From Stutzerimonas stutzeri (GTDB lineage Bacteria > Pseudomonadota > Gammaproteobacteria > Pseudomonadales > Pseudomonadaceae): a DNA stretch of 64,000 nucleotides. Position numbers and translations under genes: made by a program. Of this stretch, positions 18,187 to 28,345 are shown in pieces; the stretch's first letter is position 1; the number at the start of each line of letters is the position of its first letter. Under the pieces are notes generated by a model, which was not told the DNA's origin, ran no database searches, and saw only the letters and a list, made by a program, of their open reading frames with translations. The stretch is taken from positions 62,001 to 126,000 of the forward strand of contig NZ_POUT01000007.1 of assembly GCF_002890915.1 (NCBI RefSeq), read 5' to 3'.

Positions 18187-18714
18187 TTACTTCTGGTAGG
18201 CCGCAACCGCCTTGGTGATTGCTGCGCGGGCTTCGTCGGCGTTGCCCCAGCCCTCGACCTTGACCCACTTGCCCTTCTCGAGATCCTTGTAGTTCTCGAA
18301 GAAGTGCTTGATCTGCTCGAGCAGCAGGGCGGGCAGGTCGGTGTATTCCTTCACGTCCACGTACAGCTGGCTCAGCTTGTCGTGGGGAACGGCGATCAGC
18401 TTGGCATCGCCGCCGGCTTCGTCGGTCATGTTCAGCACGCCGACCGGGCGGCAGCGGATGACCGAGCCCGGGGCGACCGGGTAGGGGGTCACCACCAGCA
18501 CGTCCAGCGGGTCGCCGTCGTCGGCCAGGGTGTGCGGGATGAAACCGTAGTTGGCCGGGTAGAACATCGGGGTGGCCATGAAGCGGTCGACGAACAGGCA
18601 GTCGGTGTCGTGATCGATCTCGTACTTGATCGGCGCGTGGTTGGCCGGGATCTCGATGGCGACGTAGATGTCGTTCGGCAGGTCTTTGCCAGCCGGGACT
18701 TTGCTGTAGCTCAT
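18187..18714 (-). CDS. ppa: Inorganic pyrophosphatase (family I)
   Basis: A 175-aa soluble enzyme hydrolysing PPi to phosphate, which drives biosynthetic reactions. The family I signature DGDPLDVLV is present, together with [14 protein letters not shown] and GWGNADEA. The ATG at 18712-18714 ([17 protein letters not shown]) gives the standard length. A terminator follows immediately. Confidence 0.97.
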   Translation of the reverse strand: MSYSKVPAGKDLPNDIYVAIEIPANHAPIKYEIDHDTDCLFVDRFMATPMFYPANYGFIPHTLADDGDPLDVLVVTPYPVAPGSVIRCRPVGVLNMTDEAGGDAKLIAVPHDKLSQLYVDVKEYTDLPALLLEQIKHFFENYKDLEKGKWVKVEGWGNADEARAAITKAVAAYQK

Positions 18715-18821
18715 GAACGATGGGCTCCGTGATCGGCCAGCGCGGCCTGGGGCTAAAAAAGTGGGCGCGATTATAGGCGCATTGGCGCCTGCATTGCCAC
18801 GCCGGCTTCGACGGCGCCGGC

Positions 18822-19634
18822 TCAGGCAGGTTCCCTGTAGTCCGCGTGTTCGGCCTGCAGCCGCTGCAGGCGGGCGAGCGGATCCTGCCGGTAGAACGCG
18901 GCGAGCTGGCGGTACACCTCGGGGAAGGCGGCGTGCAGCAGGTCCGGTGCGCTGAAGAAGTATTCGCTGGTGACGGCGAAGAATTCGGCCGGGTCCTCGG
19001 CGGCGTAGGGATCGATCGGCGTCTCGGCCTCCGGGTCGGCATCCAGTACGGCGTTGAGCTGGTCGTAGGCGCCCTGCATGGCGCCGGCCCAGGCGTCGAT
19101 GCGCATGGTACGGTGCAGCGGCGGCAGGCCGTTGGCGTCGCCGCCCAGCATGTCCAGCTTGTGCGCCAGCTCGTGGATCACCAGGTTGTAGCCTTCCCAG
19201 CCGCCGCTTTCCTGCACGCCGGGCCAGGCGAGGATCACCGGGCCCTGCAGCCAGGCCTCGCCGCTGTGCTCGGCGTCCCACTCGTGCTCGACGCCAGCGG
19301 CGTCGCGGTGCTTCTGCGGGCTGAGGAAGTCGTCCGGGTAGATGACGATCTCGTGGAAGCCGCGGTACCAGCCGAGATCAGCCAGGTGCAGCAGCGGCAG
19401 CTGGGCCTGCAGCGCCAGGCGCAGGCGGCCCTCGGCTTGCAGTTCGACGCCCGGCAGCGCGGTGAGGCGCTTGTCGTGCAGGAACAGCACAGCGCGCTCG
19501 CGCAGGCGGGCCAGTTCGTCGTCGCCCAGGCCATCGAGGATCGGCAGGCTGTCGAGCACCCGCTGCCACAGGTCGGCATCGACCGGGTTGCGGGCGAGGA
19601 TGCGTTTGCGCTGCCAGGCGCGTAATGACCACAT
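18822..19634 (-). CDS. mtfA: MtfA-like zinc metallopeptidase (M90 family)
   Basis: A 270-aa cytosolic protein with the zinc motif HELAHKLD (HExxH) and a downstream glutamate region ([15 protein letters not shown]) supplying the third ligand. E. coli MtfA is an aminopeptidase that binds the repressor Mlc and so affects the glucose PTS; whether that role holds in Pseudomonas is doubtful. The ATG at 19632-19634 ([13 protein letters not shown]) matches the family start. Confidence 0.85.
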   Translation of the reverse strand: MWSLRAWQRKRILARNPVDADLWQRVLDSLPILDGLGDDELARLRERAVLFLHDKRLTALPGVELQAEGRLRLALQAQLPLLHLADLGWYRGFHEIVIYPDDFLSPQKHRDAAGVEHEWDAEHSGEAWLQGPVILAWPGVQESGGWEGYNLVIHELAHKLDMLGGDANGLPPLHRTMRIDAWAGAMQGAYDQLNAVLDADPEAETPIDPYAAEDPAEFFAVTSEYFFSAPDLLHAAFPEVYRQLAAFYRQDPLARLQRLQAEHADYREPA

Positions 19635-19692
19635 GGACGAGGTTCCTGCCGGAAGGGCGACCACATTAAGCGCGCGGCCGGCGGGCGACAAG

Positions 19693-20571
19693 TCAGTACG
19701 CCGGTTGCCGTGCCGCCGGCCCCAGCTTGTCCGGGTTGACCACCGAATAGATGCGCAGGATGCGCTGGCCGTCGCTGACCAGCGTCATCGCGGCGCGGAT
19801 CTGTGTGCCGCAACGCACGACGACGCCGGGTTCGCCGTTGATGTTCTCGATGTGGGCGCTCCACTGGCCGGCGGCGCGCCGGGCGATGCCGTTGGCCAGG
19901 CGTGTGGCGGCGCGGATGCCACGCACCACCTTGGAGGCGGCGGTGGTCCGGCCACCGCCATCGGCGATCCAGTTCACTTCCTCGGCCAGCAGGCTGACGA
20001 AGGCGTCGCTGTCCTGCCCGAGCAGGGCCTCGGCGAATCGCTCGACCAGCCGCCGGTGGGCCTGGCGGTCGACGCTGAAGCGCGGTTGCTCGTCGCGCAC
20101 CCGCTTGCGCGCCCGGCTGACGATCTGCCGGCTGGCCACCGTACTCTTGCCCAGCACCTCGGCGATGTCGTCATGGCTGCAGTCGAACACCTCGCGCAAC
20201 AGCAGGGCCGCGCGCTCCTCGGGCGCCAGCCGCTCCAGCGCGACCATGAAGGCCATGGAGAGGTCGCCATGCCGGTCGAGCAATCGCTCGGCCTCGTTGT
20301 CGCCCAGCCCCAGCAGCGGTTCGGGCAACCAGGGGCCGAAATAGTCTTCGCGGCGGGCGCGGCGCTGGCGTAGCTGATCGATGCCCAGCCGGGTCACCAC
20401 GGTGACCAGCCAGGCCTCGGCATCACGAATCGTTGCCGGGGCGGCCTCGCTCCACTTGAACCAGGCGTCCTGCAGCAGGTCTTCGGCATCGACCCGGCTG
20501 CCCAGCAGACGGTACGCCAGGCCCAGCAGCTTGGGGCGCAGCCTTTGATAGAAATCGGCCTTGTCTTGCAC
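19693..20571 (-). CDS. ECF41-type RNA polymerase sigma factor with SnoaL-like C-terminal domain (SigJ-like)
   Basis: A 292-aa protein. The sigma2 region (FYQRLRPKLLGLAYRLLGSRVDAEDLLQDAWFKW) and the sigma4 region (LAPEERAALLLREVFDCSHDDIAEVLGKSTVASRQIVSRARKRV) are followed by a C-terminal SnoaL/NTF2-like domain. Three ECF41 hallmarks are visible: WLPEP in the linker, DGGGR in the SnoaL domain and NPDKL near the C-terminus. In this group the C-terminal domain replaces a separate anti-sigma factor. The GTG start at 20569-20571 has a GAGGA ribosome site. An exact ECF41 promoter motif lies just upstream on its own strand, so it is probably autoregulated. Confidence 0.92.
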   Translation of the reverse strand: MQDKADFYQRLRPKLLGLAYRLLGSRVDAEDLLQDAWFKWSEAAPATIRDAEAWLVTVVTRLGIDQLRQRRARREDYFGPWLPEPLLGLGDNEAERLLDRHGDLSMAFMVALERLAPEERAALLLREVFDCSHDDIAEVLGKSTVASRQIVSRARKRVRDEQPRFSVDRQAHRRLVERFAEALLGQDSDAFVSLLAEEVNWIADGGGRTTAASKVVRGIRAATRLANGIARRAAGQWSAHIENINGEPGVVVRCGTQIRAAMTLVSDGQRILRIYSVVNPDKLGPAARQPAY

Positions 20572-20601
20572 GGTGGTTCCTCGTCTTGTGCGTCCAGTAT
20601 G

Positions 20602-20628
20602 GACGCAGCGGCGCGGCGCGCTGTGACA
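20602..20628 (-). promoter_or_regulatory. ECF41-type promoter for the sigma factor gene
   Basis: On the minus strand, TGTCACA (20628-20622), a 16-nt spacer and CGTC (20605-20602) match the ECF41 consensus TGTCACA-N16-CGTC exactly. It lies about 30 bp ahead of the sigma factor start codon, which implies autoregulation. Confidence 0.8.
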
Positions 20629-20651
20629 GCCCTCCGGCGGAAGAGGCGCGC

Positions 20652-20678
20652 TGTCACAGATTGCCTCCGGGCTGCGTC
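20652..20678 (+). promoter_or_regulatory. ECF41-type promoter for the carboxymuconolactone-decarboxylase-like gene
   Basis: TGTCACA (20652-20658), a 16-nt spacer and CGTC (20675-20678) match the ECF41 consensus exactly. The start codon of the target gene follows 37 bp later. Together with the minus-strand copy it forms a divergent promoter pair. Confidence 0.85.
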
Positions 20679-20715
20679 CTGGTCGTGTCGCTTCCGACAT
20701 ACGCTGGAGTACGCC

Positions 20716-21234
20716 ATGACCCTTCGACTCGATTACCTCAAGCATGCCGACCCACTGCCGCTGCAGGCGCTGACGGCCATCAGCGGCTACCTGCGCGAAT
20801 CCGACCTGGAGCCGCAGCTGCTGGCGCTGATTGAGCTGCGCGCCTCGCAGCTCAATGGCTGTGCCTATTGCATCGACATGCACAGCAAGGACCTGCTGGC
20901 GCTGGATACGCCGCTGCCGCGCCTGCATCTGCTGCCGGCCTGGCGCGAGGCCAACGTCTACAGCCCGGCCGAGCGGGCGGCGCTGGCCTGGACCGAGGCG
21001 CTCACCCGACTGCCGGCTGGCGAAACCCTCGACCGTTGCTACGGTGAACTGGCCGAGCATTTCTCGCCTCGCGCGATTACTCGGCTGACCTTCGCCATCA
21101 TCGTCATCAACGGCTGGAACCGGCTCAACATTGCCTTCGGCCGCGAACCGGGGCAGTACCGGTCCGGCGATCTCGACGCGGCACTGGGCCACGCGCTGGA
21201 ACGTTTCGCCGACCTGCGCAACAACGATCGATAG
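20716..21234 (+). CDS. Carboxymuconolactone decarboxylase/AhpD-like protein
   Basis: A 172-aa protein with the AhpD-like redox motif LIELRASQLNGCAYCIDMHSKDL (CxxC followed by His at +3), pointing to peroxidase or thiol-redox activity rather than true decarboxylation. It ends with an INGWNRLNIAFGR segment typical of the alkylhydroperoxidase-like subgroup. Genes of this family are the classical ECF41 targets, and the exact ECF41 promoter upstream supports this. It is divergent from the sigma gene and just ahead of the RidA-like gene. Confidence 0.92.
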   Translation: MTLRLDYLKHADPLPLQALTAISGYLRESDLEPQLLALIELRASQLNGCAYCIDMHSKDLLALDTPLPRLHLLPAWREANVYSPAERAALAWTEALTRLPAGETLDRCYGELAEHFSPRAITRLTFAIIVINGWNRLNIAFGREPGQYRSGDLDAALGHALERFADLRNNDR

Positions 21235-21243
21235 GAGCACGCC

Positions 21244-21671
21244 ATGAACTCGCTCGCGGGCCGCAGCGGCCTGACATTGCTCAATCCACCGGGGCTCTAC
21301 GACCCGGCGCCCAACGGCTATTCCCACGTGGCCCTGTTGCCACCCGGGCGCGGATCGCCTTTATCGCCGGGCAGGGCGGCGAAACCGCCGACGGCCGACT
21401 GTCCACCGATTTCCGCGAGCAGGTGCGCCAGGCCCTGGCCAACCTGTGCATTGCCATCGAAGCGGTGGGCGGCACGCCGGACCGAATCGCCAGGCTCGGC
21501 GTGCTCGTCGTCGACCATAGCGAGGCGCGCCTGCAGGTATTCGGCGAGGAGCTGGTGCGCGCGCTGGGGGCGCAACCCAAGCCGGCCTGCACGCTGATCC
21601 CGGTGCCGCTCCTGGCGCTGGACGGCATGCTGTTCGAGATCGAGGCGGTGCTGGTGCTGCCGGACGCGTAG
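21244..21671 (+). pseudogene. RidA/YjgF-family gene with a single-base frameshift
   Basis: The first frame encodes MNSLAGRSGLTLLNPPGLYDPAPNGYSHVALLPPG, and the -1 frame continues with ARIAFIAGQGGETADGRLSTDF through ANLCIAIEAVGGTPDRIARLGVLVVD to LFEIEAVLVLPDA. Joined, they give a full-length RidA-like protein of about 142 aa. One G appears to be missing in the CCCGGG run at about 21346-21348. RidA enzymes deaminate reactive enamines/imines. It follows the AhpD-like gene by 9 bp and probably belongs to the same ECF41 transcript. A sequencing error in the G run is a real alternative to true inactivation. Confidence 0.8.
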
Positions 21672-21783
21672 GGCGTGCCGCCACGAGCCTACCGCCGTGG
21701 GCGGGCTGGCAGGTCTTCGCAGAGCGATGTGCGGAGCGGCGCGCTCGGCGTGAGCCCGCATGCTAGCCACGGCCTGAAGCGGC

Positions 21784-22578
21784 TCAGCCGAGCAGGAAGT
21801 TGCCGGCGCCGGGCGCGCCCTCCAGCGTCGGCAGCTCGGCCTCGTCCTTGAGTTGCACGCCGGAGAGCTGGCGGCGGCAGGCTTCGCGCATCAGGTAGAG
21901 CAGGCGGTGGGCGGCCAGGTTGTAGCTCAACCCCTCGGGGCGGATGTTGGAGATGCAGTTGCGTTGCGCATCGTGGCGGCCGACCCGCGGCGCCCAGGTG
22001 AAGTACAGGCCGAGGCTGTCCGGCGAGCTGAGCCCGGGGCGCTCGCCGAGCAGGATCACTACCATGCGCGCCCGCAGGCGCTGGCCGATCTCGTCGGCGA
22101 CGGCGACCCGGCCCTGCTCGACGAGGGCGATCGGGCCGAGCGACCAGCCCTCGGTGCGGCAGTGCTCGGCGATCTTCAGGGCCATCGGCAAGGCATGGCG
22201 CTGCACGGCGAGGGCGGACAGGCCGTCGGCGATCACCAGGGCGAGATCGCAGCCCTCGCCGGCACGCGCGTCGAGCGCCGTGGCGCTGGCCGCATCCAGG
22301 CGGCGGCCGAGGTCCGGGCGCTGCAGGTAGGTCTGCCGGTCGGCGGCGGCGCTGTGCAGGTGCAGATATTCCAGGTCGTGCCGTTGCAGTTCGCCGGCCA
22401 GCGCCGCGCAATCGAGCGGCAGGTGCACGGCGTCGCGCGCCTGGGCATGGGCGAACTGGAAATCCAGCTGCGCCGCGGTGGGCAGGCTGGTGCCGGCGCG
22501 GCCGAGGGCGATGCGCGCCGGGGTGAGCTGGCGCAAATGCTGCCAGGGGTTTTCGGTGGCGGGGGAGCGGTCGGACAT
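21784..22578 (-). CDS. eutC: Ethanolamine ammonia-lyase small subunit
   Basis: A 264-aa subunit of the adenosylcobalamin-dependent enzyme that converts ethanolamine to acetaldehyde and ammonia. Conserved blocks include [65 protein letters not shown] and [12 protein letters not shown]. The ATG at 22576-22578 is preceded by GAGG. It is downstream of eutB but separated from it by 165 bp containing two REP-like hairpins. Confidence 0.96.
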   Translation of the reverse strand: MSDRSPATENPWQHLRQLTPARIALGRAGTSLPTAAQLDFQFAHAQARDAVHLPLDCAALAGELQRHDLEYLHLHSAAADRQTYLQRPDLGRRLDAASATALDARAGEGCDLALVIADGLSALAVQRHALPMALKIAEHCRTEGWSLGPIALVEQGRVAVADEIGQRLRARMVVILLGERPGLSSPDSLGLYFTWAPRVGRHDAQRNCISNIRPEGLSYNLAAHRLLYLMREACRRQLSGVQLKDEAELPTLEGAPGAGNFLLG

Positions 22579-22612
22579 GGCTACCTCGTTTTCAGGTATC
22601 ACGGCGAGACGC

Positions 22613-22700
22613 GTGGAAAAGACCTGCGGTCGTTTTCCACCCTACGGCTGCGGTGAGGTGCGCCGGCGTAGGGTGGAAAATCGCGCAGCGTTTTCCACCG
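22613..22700. repeat. Two REP-like hairpins between eutB and eutC
   Basis: Palindromes at about 22613-22644 and 22668-22700 use the same GTGGAAAA/TTTTCCAC arms as those at 8.5 kb and 27.6 kb. They sit inside the eut transcript, where they could lower eutC expression or protect the eutB message. Confidence 0.8.
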
Positions 22701-22743
22701 ATTGAGCGGTTGGCGCGAATTGTGGTCCTTGCGGTCCGGCTCG

Positions 22744-24138
22744 TCACGCCAGCCGCTCCAGCGCCCGGCGGAAGGGTTCGGGCAGTTCCCGGCCGAGCCG
22801 CAGGCGGTTGCCGTCCTGGCGCAGGATGTCCATCTTCGCCAGCCATTCCTCGAACTCCGGCGCCGGCCGCAGGCCCAGCACCTGGCGGGCATAGAGCGCG
22901 TCGTGGAAGGAGGTGGTCTGGTAGTTGAGCATCACGTCGTCGGAACCGGGGATGCCCATGATGAAGTTGATGCCGGCCGTGCCGAGCAGGGTCAGCAGCA
23001 TGTCCATGTCGTCCTGGTCGGCTTCGGCGTGGTTGGTGTAGCAGATGTCGCAACCCATGGGCACGCCGAGCAGCTTGCCGCAGAAGTGGTCCTCCAGCCC
23101 GGCGCGGATGATCTGCTTGCCGTCGTAGAGATACTCCGGGCCGATGAAGCCGACCACTGTATTCACCAGCAGCGGCTTGAACTGACGGGCCACCGCATAG
23201 GCGCGGGCCTCGCAGGTCTGCTGGTCGACGCCGTGGTGGGCGTTGGCCGAGAGCGCACTGCCCTGGCCGGTCTCGAAGTACATCAGGTTGTCGCCCAGGC
23301 TGCCGCGCTTTTGCGACAGGCCGGCCGCGTAGCCTTCCTGCAGGGTCGCCAGGCTGATGCCGAAGCTGGCGTTGGCCGCCTCGCTGCCGGCGATGGACTG
23401 GAACACCAGGTCCACCGGCGCGCCGCGCTCGATGGCCGCGATGGAGGTGGTGACGTGGGTGAGGATGCAGGCCTGGGTCGGAATTTCGTAGCGTTGGATG
23501 ATGGCGTCGAGCATCTTCAAAAGCTCGCAGATGCCCTGGGTGTTGTCGGTGGCCGGGTTGATGCCGATCACCGCGTCGCCGTTGCCGTAGAGCAGGCCGT
23601 CGAGGATGCTCGCGGCGATGCCGGCGCCGTCGTCGGTGGGGTGGTTGGGCTGCAGGCGGGTGGACATCCGCCCGCGCAGGCCGATGGTGTTGCGAAAGCG
23701 CGTGACCACGCGGACCTTCTGCGCCACCAGGATCAGGTCCTGCACGCGCATCAGCTTGGAGACCGCGGCGACCATTTCCGGCGTCAGCCCCGGTGCCAGG
23801 GCGGCCAGCGTGGTTTCGTCCGCCGCGTCGCCGAGCAGCCAGTCGCGGAAGTCGCCGACGGTGAGGTGGGCGACCGGGGCGAAGGCGGCCGCGTCGTGGC
23901 CGTCGATGATCAGGCGGGTCACCTCGTCGCTTTCGTAGGGGATTAGCGCCTCGTCGAGAAAGCGCCTGAGCGGCACCTCGGCCAGGCACATCTGCGCCGC
24001 GACGCGCTCGGCATCGCTGCCGGCGGCGATACCGGCCAGGCAGTCGCCGGAACGCGCCGGGCTGGCCTTGGCCAGCAGTTCGCGCAGGCTGTCGAAGCGC
24101 CAGGTGGTGCCGCCGACACCATGGGTAAAGCCGGCCAT
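22744..24138 (-). CDS. eutB: Ethanolamine ammonia-lyase large (catalytic) subunit
   Basis: A 464-aa TIM-barrel subunit holding substrate and cobalamin. It shows VRVVTRFRNTIGLRGRMSTRLQPNHPTDD, GNGDAVIGINPATDN, FQSIAGSEAANASFG, YFETGQGSALSANAHHGVDQ and CYTNHAEADQDDMDMLLTLLG. The ATG at 24136-24138 (MAGFTHGVGGTTWRF) follows GGAG and gives the normal length. Together with eutC and the upstream aldehyde dehydrogenase it forms a cytosolic ethanolamine pathway without microcompartment genes. Confidence 0.97.
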   Translation of the reverse strand: MAGFTHGVGGTTWRFDSLRELLAKASPARSGDCLAGIAAGSDAERVAAQMCLAEVPLRRFLDEALIPYESDEVTRLIIDGHDAAAFAPVAHLTVGDFRDWLLGDAADETTLAALAPGLTPEMVAAVSKLMRVQDLILVAQKVRVVTRFRNTIGLRGRMSTRLQPNHPTDDGAGIAASILDGLLYGNGDAVIGINPATDNTQGICELLKMLDAIIQRYEIPTQACILTHVTTSIAAIERGAPVDLVFQSIAGSEAANASFGISLATLQEGYAAGLSQKRGSLGDNLMYFETGQGSALSANAHHGVDQQTCEARAYAVARQFKPLLVNTVVGFIGPEYLYDGKQIIRAGLEDHFCGKLLGVPMGCDICYTNHAEADQDDMDMLLTLLGTAGINFIMGIPGSDDVMLNYQTTSFHDALYARQVLGLRPAPEFEEWLAKMDILRQDGNRLRLGRELPEPFRRALERLA

Positions 24139-24320
24139 CGCGATCTCCGTCGATACAGTACGGATTGCCCAAGCAAAGCCTGTGCCCTGCGTTCTCCTGG
24201 CGTCGTTTGCAGGGCGGCCCCTGCCGAGGCGAGGAGCGCTGCACCAGCGCGGCGCCGCATGTGCCCGACCGGCACCACAGCGATGCCACGTGGCGTCTGG
24301 TTCGAGCGGCATCACTGGGC

Positions 24321-24403
24321 CTGTAGGGGCCGGGGGGACGCCGAGTCCTTGCCGGCGATCATGGCGGCTCGGTATCGCTGATCGCCAGCAAGCCGGCTCC
24401 TAC
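24321..24403. repeat. REP-like inverted repeat (CTGTAGG...CTCCTACG family)
   Basis: The outer arms CTGTAGGGGCC and GCCGGCTCCTACG flank inner GCCGGCGATC and TGATCGCCAGC arms. The family recurs at 37790-37856, 45616-45692 and 55862-55936. It lies in the 278-bp gap between the aldehyde dehydrogenase gene and eutB. Confidence 0.75.
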
Positions 24404-24416
24404 GTTTCGCCGTGGC

Positions 24417-25937
<1,521 letters not shown>

Positions 25938-26195
25938 GACGAGTCTCCGGATTTTGTAATAGTGGTGGACTGCTGTGGATTCAGCGTAGATCAAGGCCCG
26001 TTGGTCGGCTCCCTGAGCGACGTGCGGCGCGTCGCCGCCGGTGGGCTGTCGCCATGGCCGGCCAGCGCCGCGGACAAGGCGGAGCAGGCGCCGTAGCGGG
26101 TGCGCTGTGCTAATCTGCGGCGCAATCCATCAGCCCGTCGATGAGGGTCGGAGCACTTCCGGCGGGCTCGACAGCGGCGCTTTTCGAGGTCACTC

Positions 26196-27545
26196 ATGCA
26201 CATCCATATTCTCGGCATCTGCGGCACCTTCATGGGTTCGCTGGCGGTGCTCGCCAAAGCACTCGGCCATCGCGTCACCGGCTCCGACGCCAACGTCTAC
26301 CCGCCGATGAGCACCCAGCTCGAAGCCCAGGGCATCGAACTGATGCAGGGCTACGATCCGGCGCACCTGGAGCCGGCGCCGGACCTGGTGGTGATCGGCA
26401 ACGCGCTGTCGCGCGGCAATCCGGCGGTGGAGCACGTGCTGAACAGGGGCCTGCCCTACGTCTCCGGCCCGCAGTGGCTGGCCGACCACGTGCTGCAGGG
26501 TCGCTGGGTGCTGGCCGCCGCCGGCACCCATGGCAAGACCACCACCAGCAGCATGCTGGCCTGGGTGCTGGAGCATGCCGGCATGAGCCCGGGTTTCTTG
26601 ATTGGCGGGGTGCCGCAGAACTTCGGCATTTCCGCGCGGCTGGGCGGCACGCCGTTCTTCGTGGTCGAGGCCGACGAGTACGACAGCGCCTTCTTCGACA
26701 AGCGCAGCAAGTTCGTCCACTACCGCCCGCGGACCGTGATCCTGAACAACCTGGAGTTCGACCATGCGGATATCTTCCCTGACCTGGCGGCCATCGAGCG
26801 GCAGTTCCATCATCTGGTGCGCACCGTGCCGGGACAGGGGCTGATCATCCATCCCCAGTCGGAAGAAGCGCTCAAGCGCGTCATCGACATGGGCTGCTGG
26901 ACGCCGGTGCAGACCACTGGGGATGGCGGCCAGTGGCAGGCCAACCTGCTCAGCGCCGACGGCTCGCGCTTCGAGGTGATCTTCGACGGTGCCGTGCAGG
27001 GCGTGGTGGACTGGGCGCTGACTGGCCGGCACAACGTCGACAATGCCCTGGCCACACTGGCGGCGGCGCGGCACGTCGGCGTGCTGCCGAAGCAGGGCGC
27101 CGAGGCGCTCAGCGCATTCAAGAGCGTCAAGCGGCGCATGGAGAAGGTCGCCGAGGTCAATGGCGTGACCCTCTACGACGATTTCGCCCATCACCCGACC
27201 GCCATCGCCACCACCCTCGACGGGCTGCGCAAGCGCGTGGGCGACACGCCGATCATCGCCGTGATCGAGCCGCGTTCCAATTCGATGAAGCTCGGCGCGC
27301 ACCGCGAGGGCCTGGCCGAATCGGTAGCGCTGGCCGACCAGGCGATCTGGTATGCGCCGGCGAATCTCGGTTGGGACCTGGCGGCGACGGTGGCCGGCTC
27401 GCCGGTCGCCACCACGGTCTGCGACTCGCTGGAGGCGATCATCGCCAAGGTCAAGACCGACGCGGCGCCGGGTACCCAGGTGGTGATCATGAGCAACGGC
27501 GGCTTCGGCGGCCTGCACGGCAAGCTGGCCGAGGCCCTGGCGTAG
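26196..27545 (+). CDS. mpl: UDP-N-acetylmuramate:L-Ala-gamma-D-Glu-meso-DAP ligase
   Basis: A 449-aa Mur-ligase paralogue that attaches recycled tripeptide to UDP-MurNAc in peptidoglycan recycling. It begins MHIHILGICGTFMGSLAVLAKALGHRVTGSD. The ATP-binding motif is GTHGKTTTSSM, followed by VEADEYDSAFFDKRSKF and the C-terminal DDFAHHPTAI. The stop codon at 27543-27545 lies inside a REP-like palindrome. Confidence 0.96.
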   Translation: MHIHILGICGTFMGSLAVLAKALGHRVTGSDANVYPPMSTQLEAQGIELMQGYDPAHLEPAPDLVVIGNALSRGNPAVEHVLNRGLPYVSGPQWLADHVLQGRWVLAAAGTHGKTTTSSMLAWVLEHAGMSPGFLIGGVPQNFGISARLGGTPFFVVEADEYDSAFFDKRSKFVHYRPRTVILNNLEFDHADIFPDLAAIERQFHHLVRTVPGQGLIIHPQSEEALKRVIDMGCWTPVQTTGDGGQWQANLLSADGSRFEVIFDGAVQGVVDWALTGRHNVDNALATLAAARHVGVLPKQGAEALSAFKSVKRRMEKVAEVNGVTLYDDFAHHPTAIATTLDGLRKRVGDTPIIAVIEPRSNSMKLGAHREGLAESVALADQAIWYAPANLGWDLAATVAGSPVATTVCDSLEAIIAKVKTDAAPGTQVVIMSNGGFGGLHGKLAEALA

Positions 27546-27695
27546 GGTGGAAAACGCCGAAGGCTTTTCCACGCGTAGGGTTGCGGCGACGAAAGCACGC
27601 ACGTCGGGCGTTAACGGTGGAAAACGCTTCGCGGTTTTCCACCCTACGACATCGCAGTAGGGTGGAAATCGCCGAAGGCATTTCCACGCGTTGGG
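27542..27695. repeat. Three REP-like hairpins between mpl and ubiX
   Basis: Palindromic units at 27542-27580, 27614-27649 and 27657-27695 carry GTAGGGTGGAAA and TTTCCACGCG or TTTTCCACCCTAC arms. Units 1 and 3 share the variant CGCCGAAGGC centre. The first unit overlaps the mpl stop codon. Confidence 0.82.
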
Positions 27696-27714
27696 ATTCG
27701 AGACTGGAGGTTGT

Positions 27715-28344
27715 ATGAGCGGACCGGAACGCATCACCCTGGCCATGACCGGCGCCTCCGGCGCGCAATACGGCCTGCGCCTGCTCGATTGCCTGATCCA
27801 GGAAGACCGCGAGGTGCACTTTCTGATCTCCAAGGCGGCGCAGCTGGTGATGGCCACCGAGACCGATGTGGTGCTGCCGGCCAAGCCGCAGGCGATGCAG
27901 GCGTTCCTGTCCGAATACACCGGGGCCGCCGCCGGGCAGATCCGCGTGTTCGCCAAGGAAGACTGGCTGGCGCCGCCGGCGTCCGGCTCCGGCGCGCCGA
28001 CGGCCATGGTCGTCGTTCCCTGTTCCACCGGCACGCTGTCGGCGATCGCCACCGGCGCCTGCAACAACCTGATCGAACGCGCCGCCGACGTCACCCTCAA
28101 GGAGCGCCGCCAGCTGATCCTGGTGCCGCGCGAGGCGCCCTATTCGAGCATTCACCTGGAGAACATGCTCAAGCTGTCGAACCTCGGCGCGGTGATCCTG
28201 CCGGCCTCGCCGGGCTTCTATCACCAGCCGCAGACCCTCGACGACCTGGTGGATTTCGTCGTCGCGCGCATCCTCAATCTGCTCGATATCCCGCAGGACA
28301 TGCTGCCGCGCTGGGGTGAGCACCATATCGTCAGCGACGACTGA
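27715..28344 (+). CDS. ubiX: Flavin prenyltransferase UbiX
   Basis: A 209-aa protein that makes prenylated FMN for the decarboxylase UbiD in ubiquinone synthesis. The N-terminal FMN-binding motif is [14 protein letters not shown], then [44 protein letters not shown] and [12 protein letters not shown]. The ATG at 27715 ([11 protein letters not shown]) is preceded by GGAGG. It is followed after one base by a small lipoprotein gene. Confidence 0.96.
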   Translation: MSGPERITLAMTGASGAQYGLRLLDCLIQEDREVHFLISKAAQLVMATETDVVLPAKPQAMQAFLSEYTGAAAGQIRVFAKEDWLAPPASGSGAPTAMVVVPCSTGTLSAIATGACNNLIERAADVTLKERRQLILVPREAPYSSIHLENMLKLSNLGAVILPASPGFYHQPQTLDDLVDFVVARILNLLDIPQDMLPRWGEHHIVSDD

Positions 28345-28345
28345 G

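Noticed and set aside
22702..23946. Open frame on the + strand opposite eutB
   Set aside because: Fully antisense to the clearly identified eutB and without any recognisable domain.
25938..26195. Sigma-54 promoter upstream of the aldehyde dehydrogenase-eutBC genes
   Set aside because: Expected from what is known of ethanolamine genes in P. aeruginosa, but no GG-N10-GC -24/-12 pair with the right flanks was found on the minus strand.
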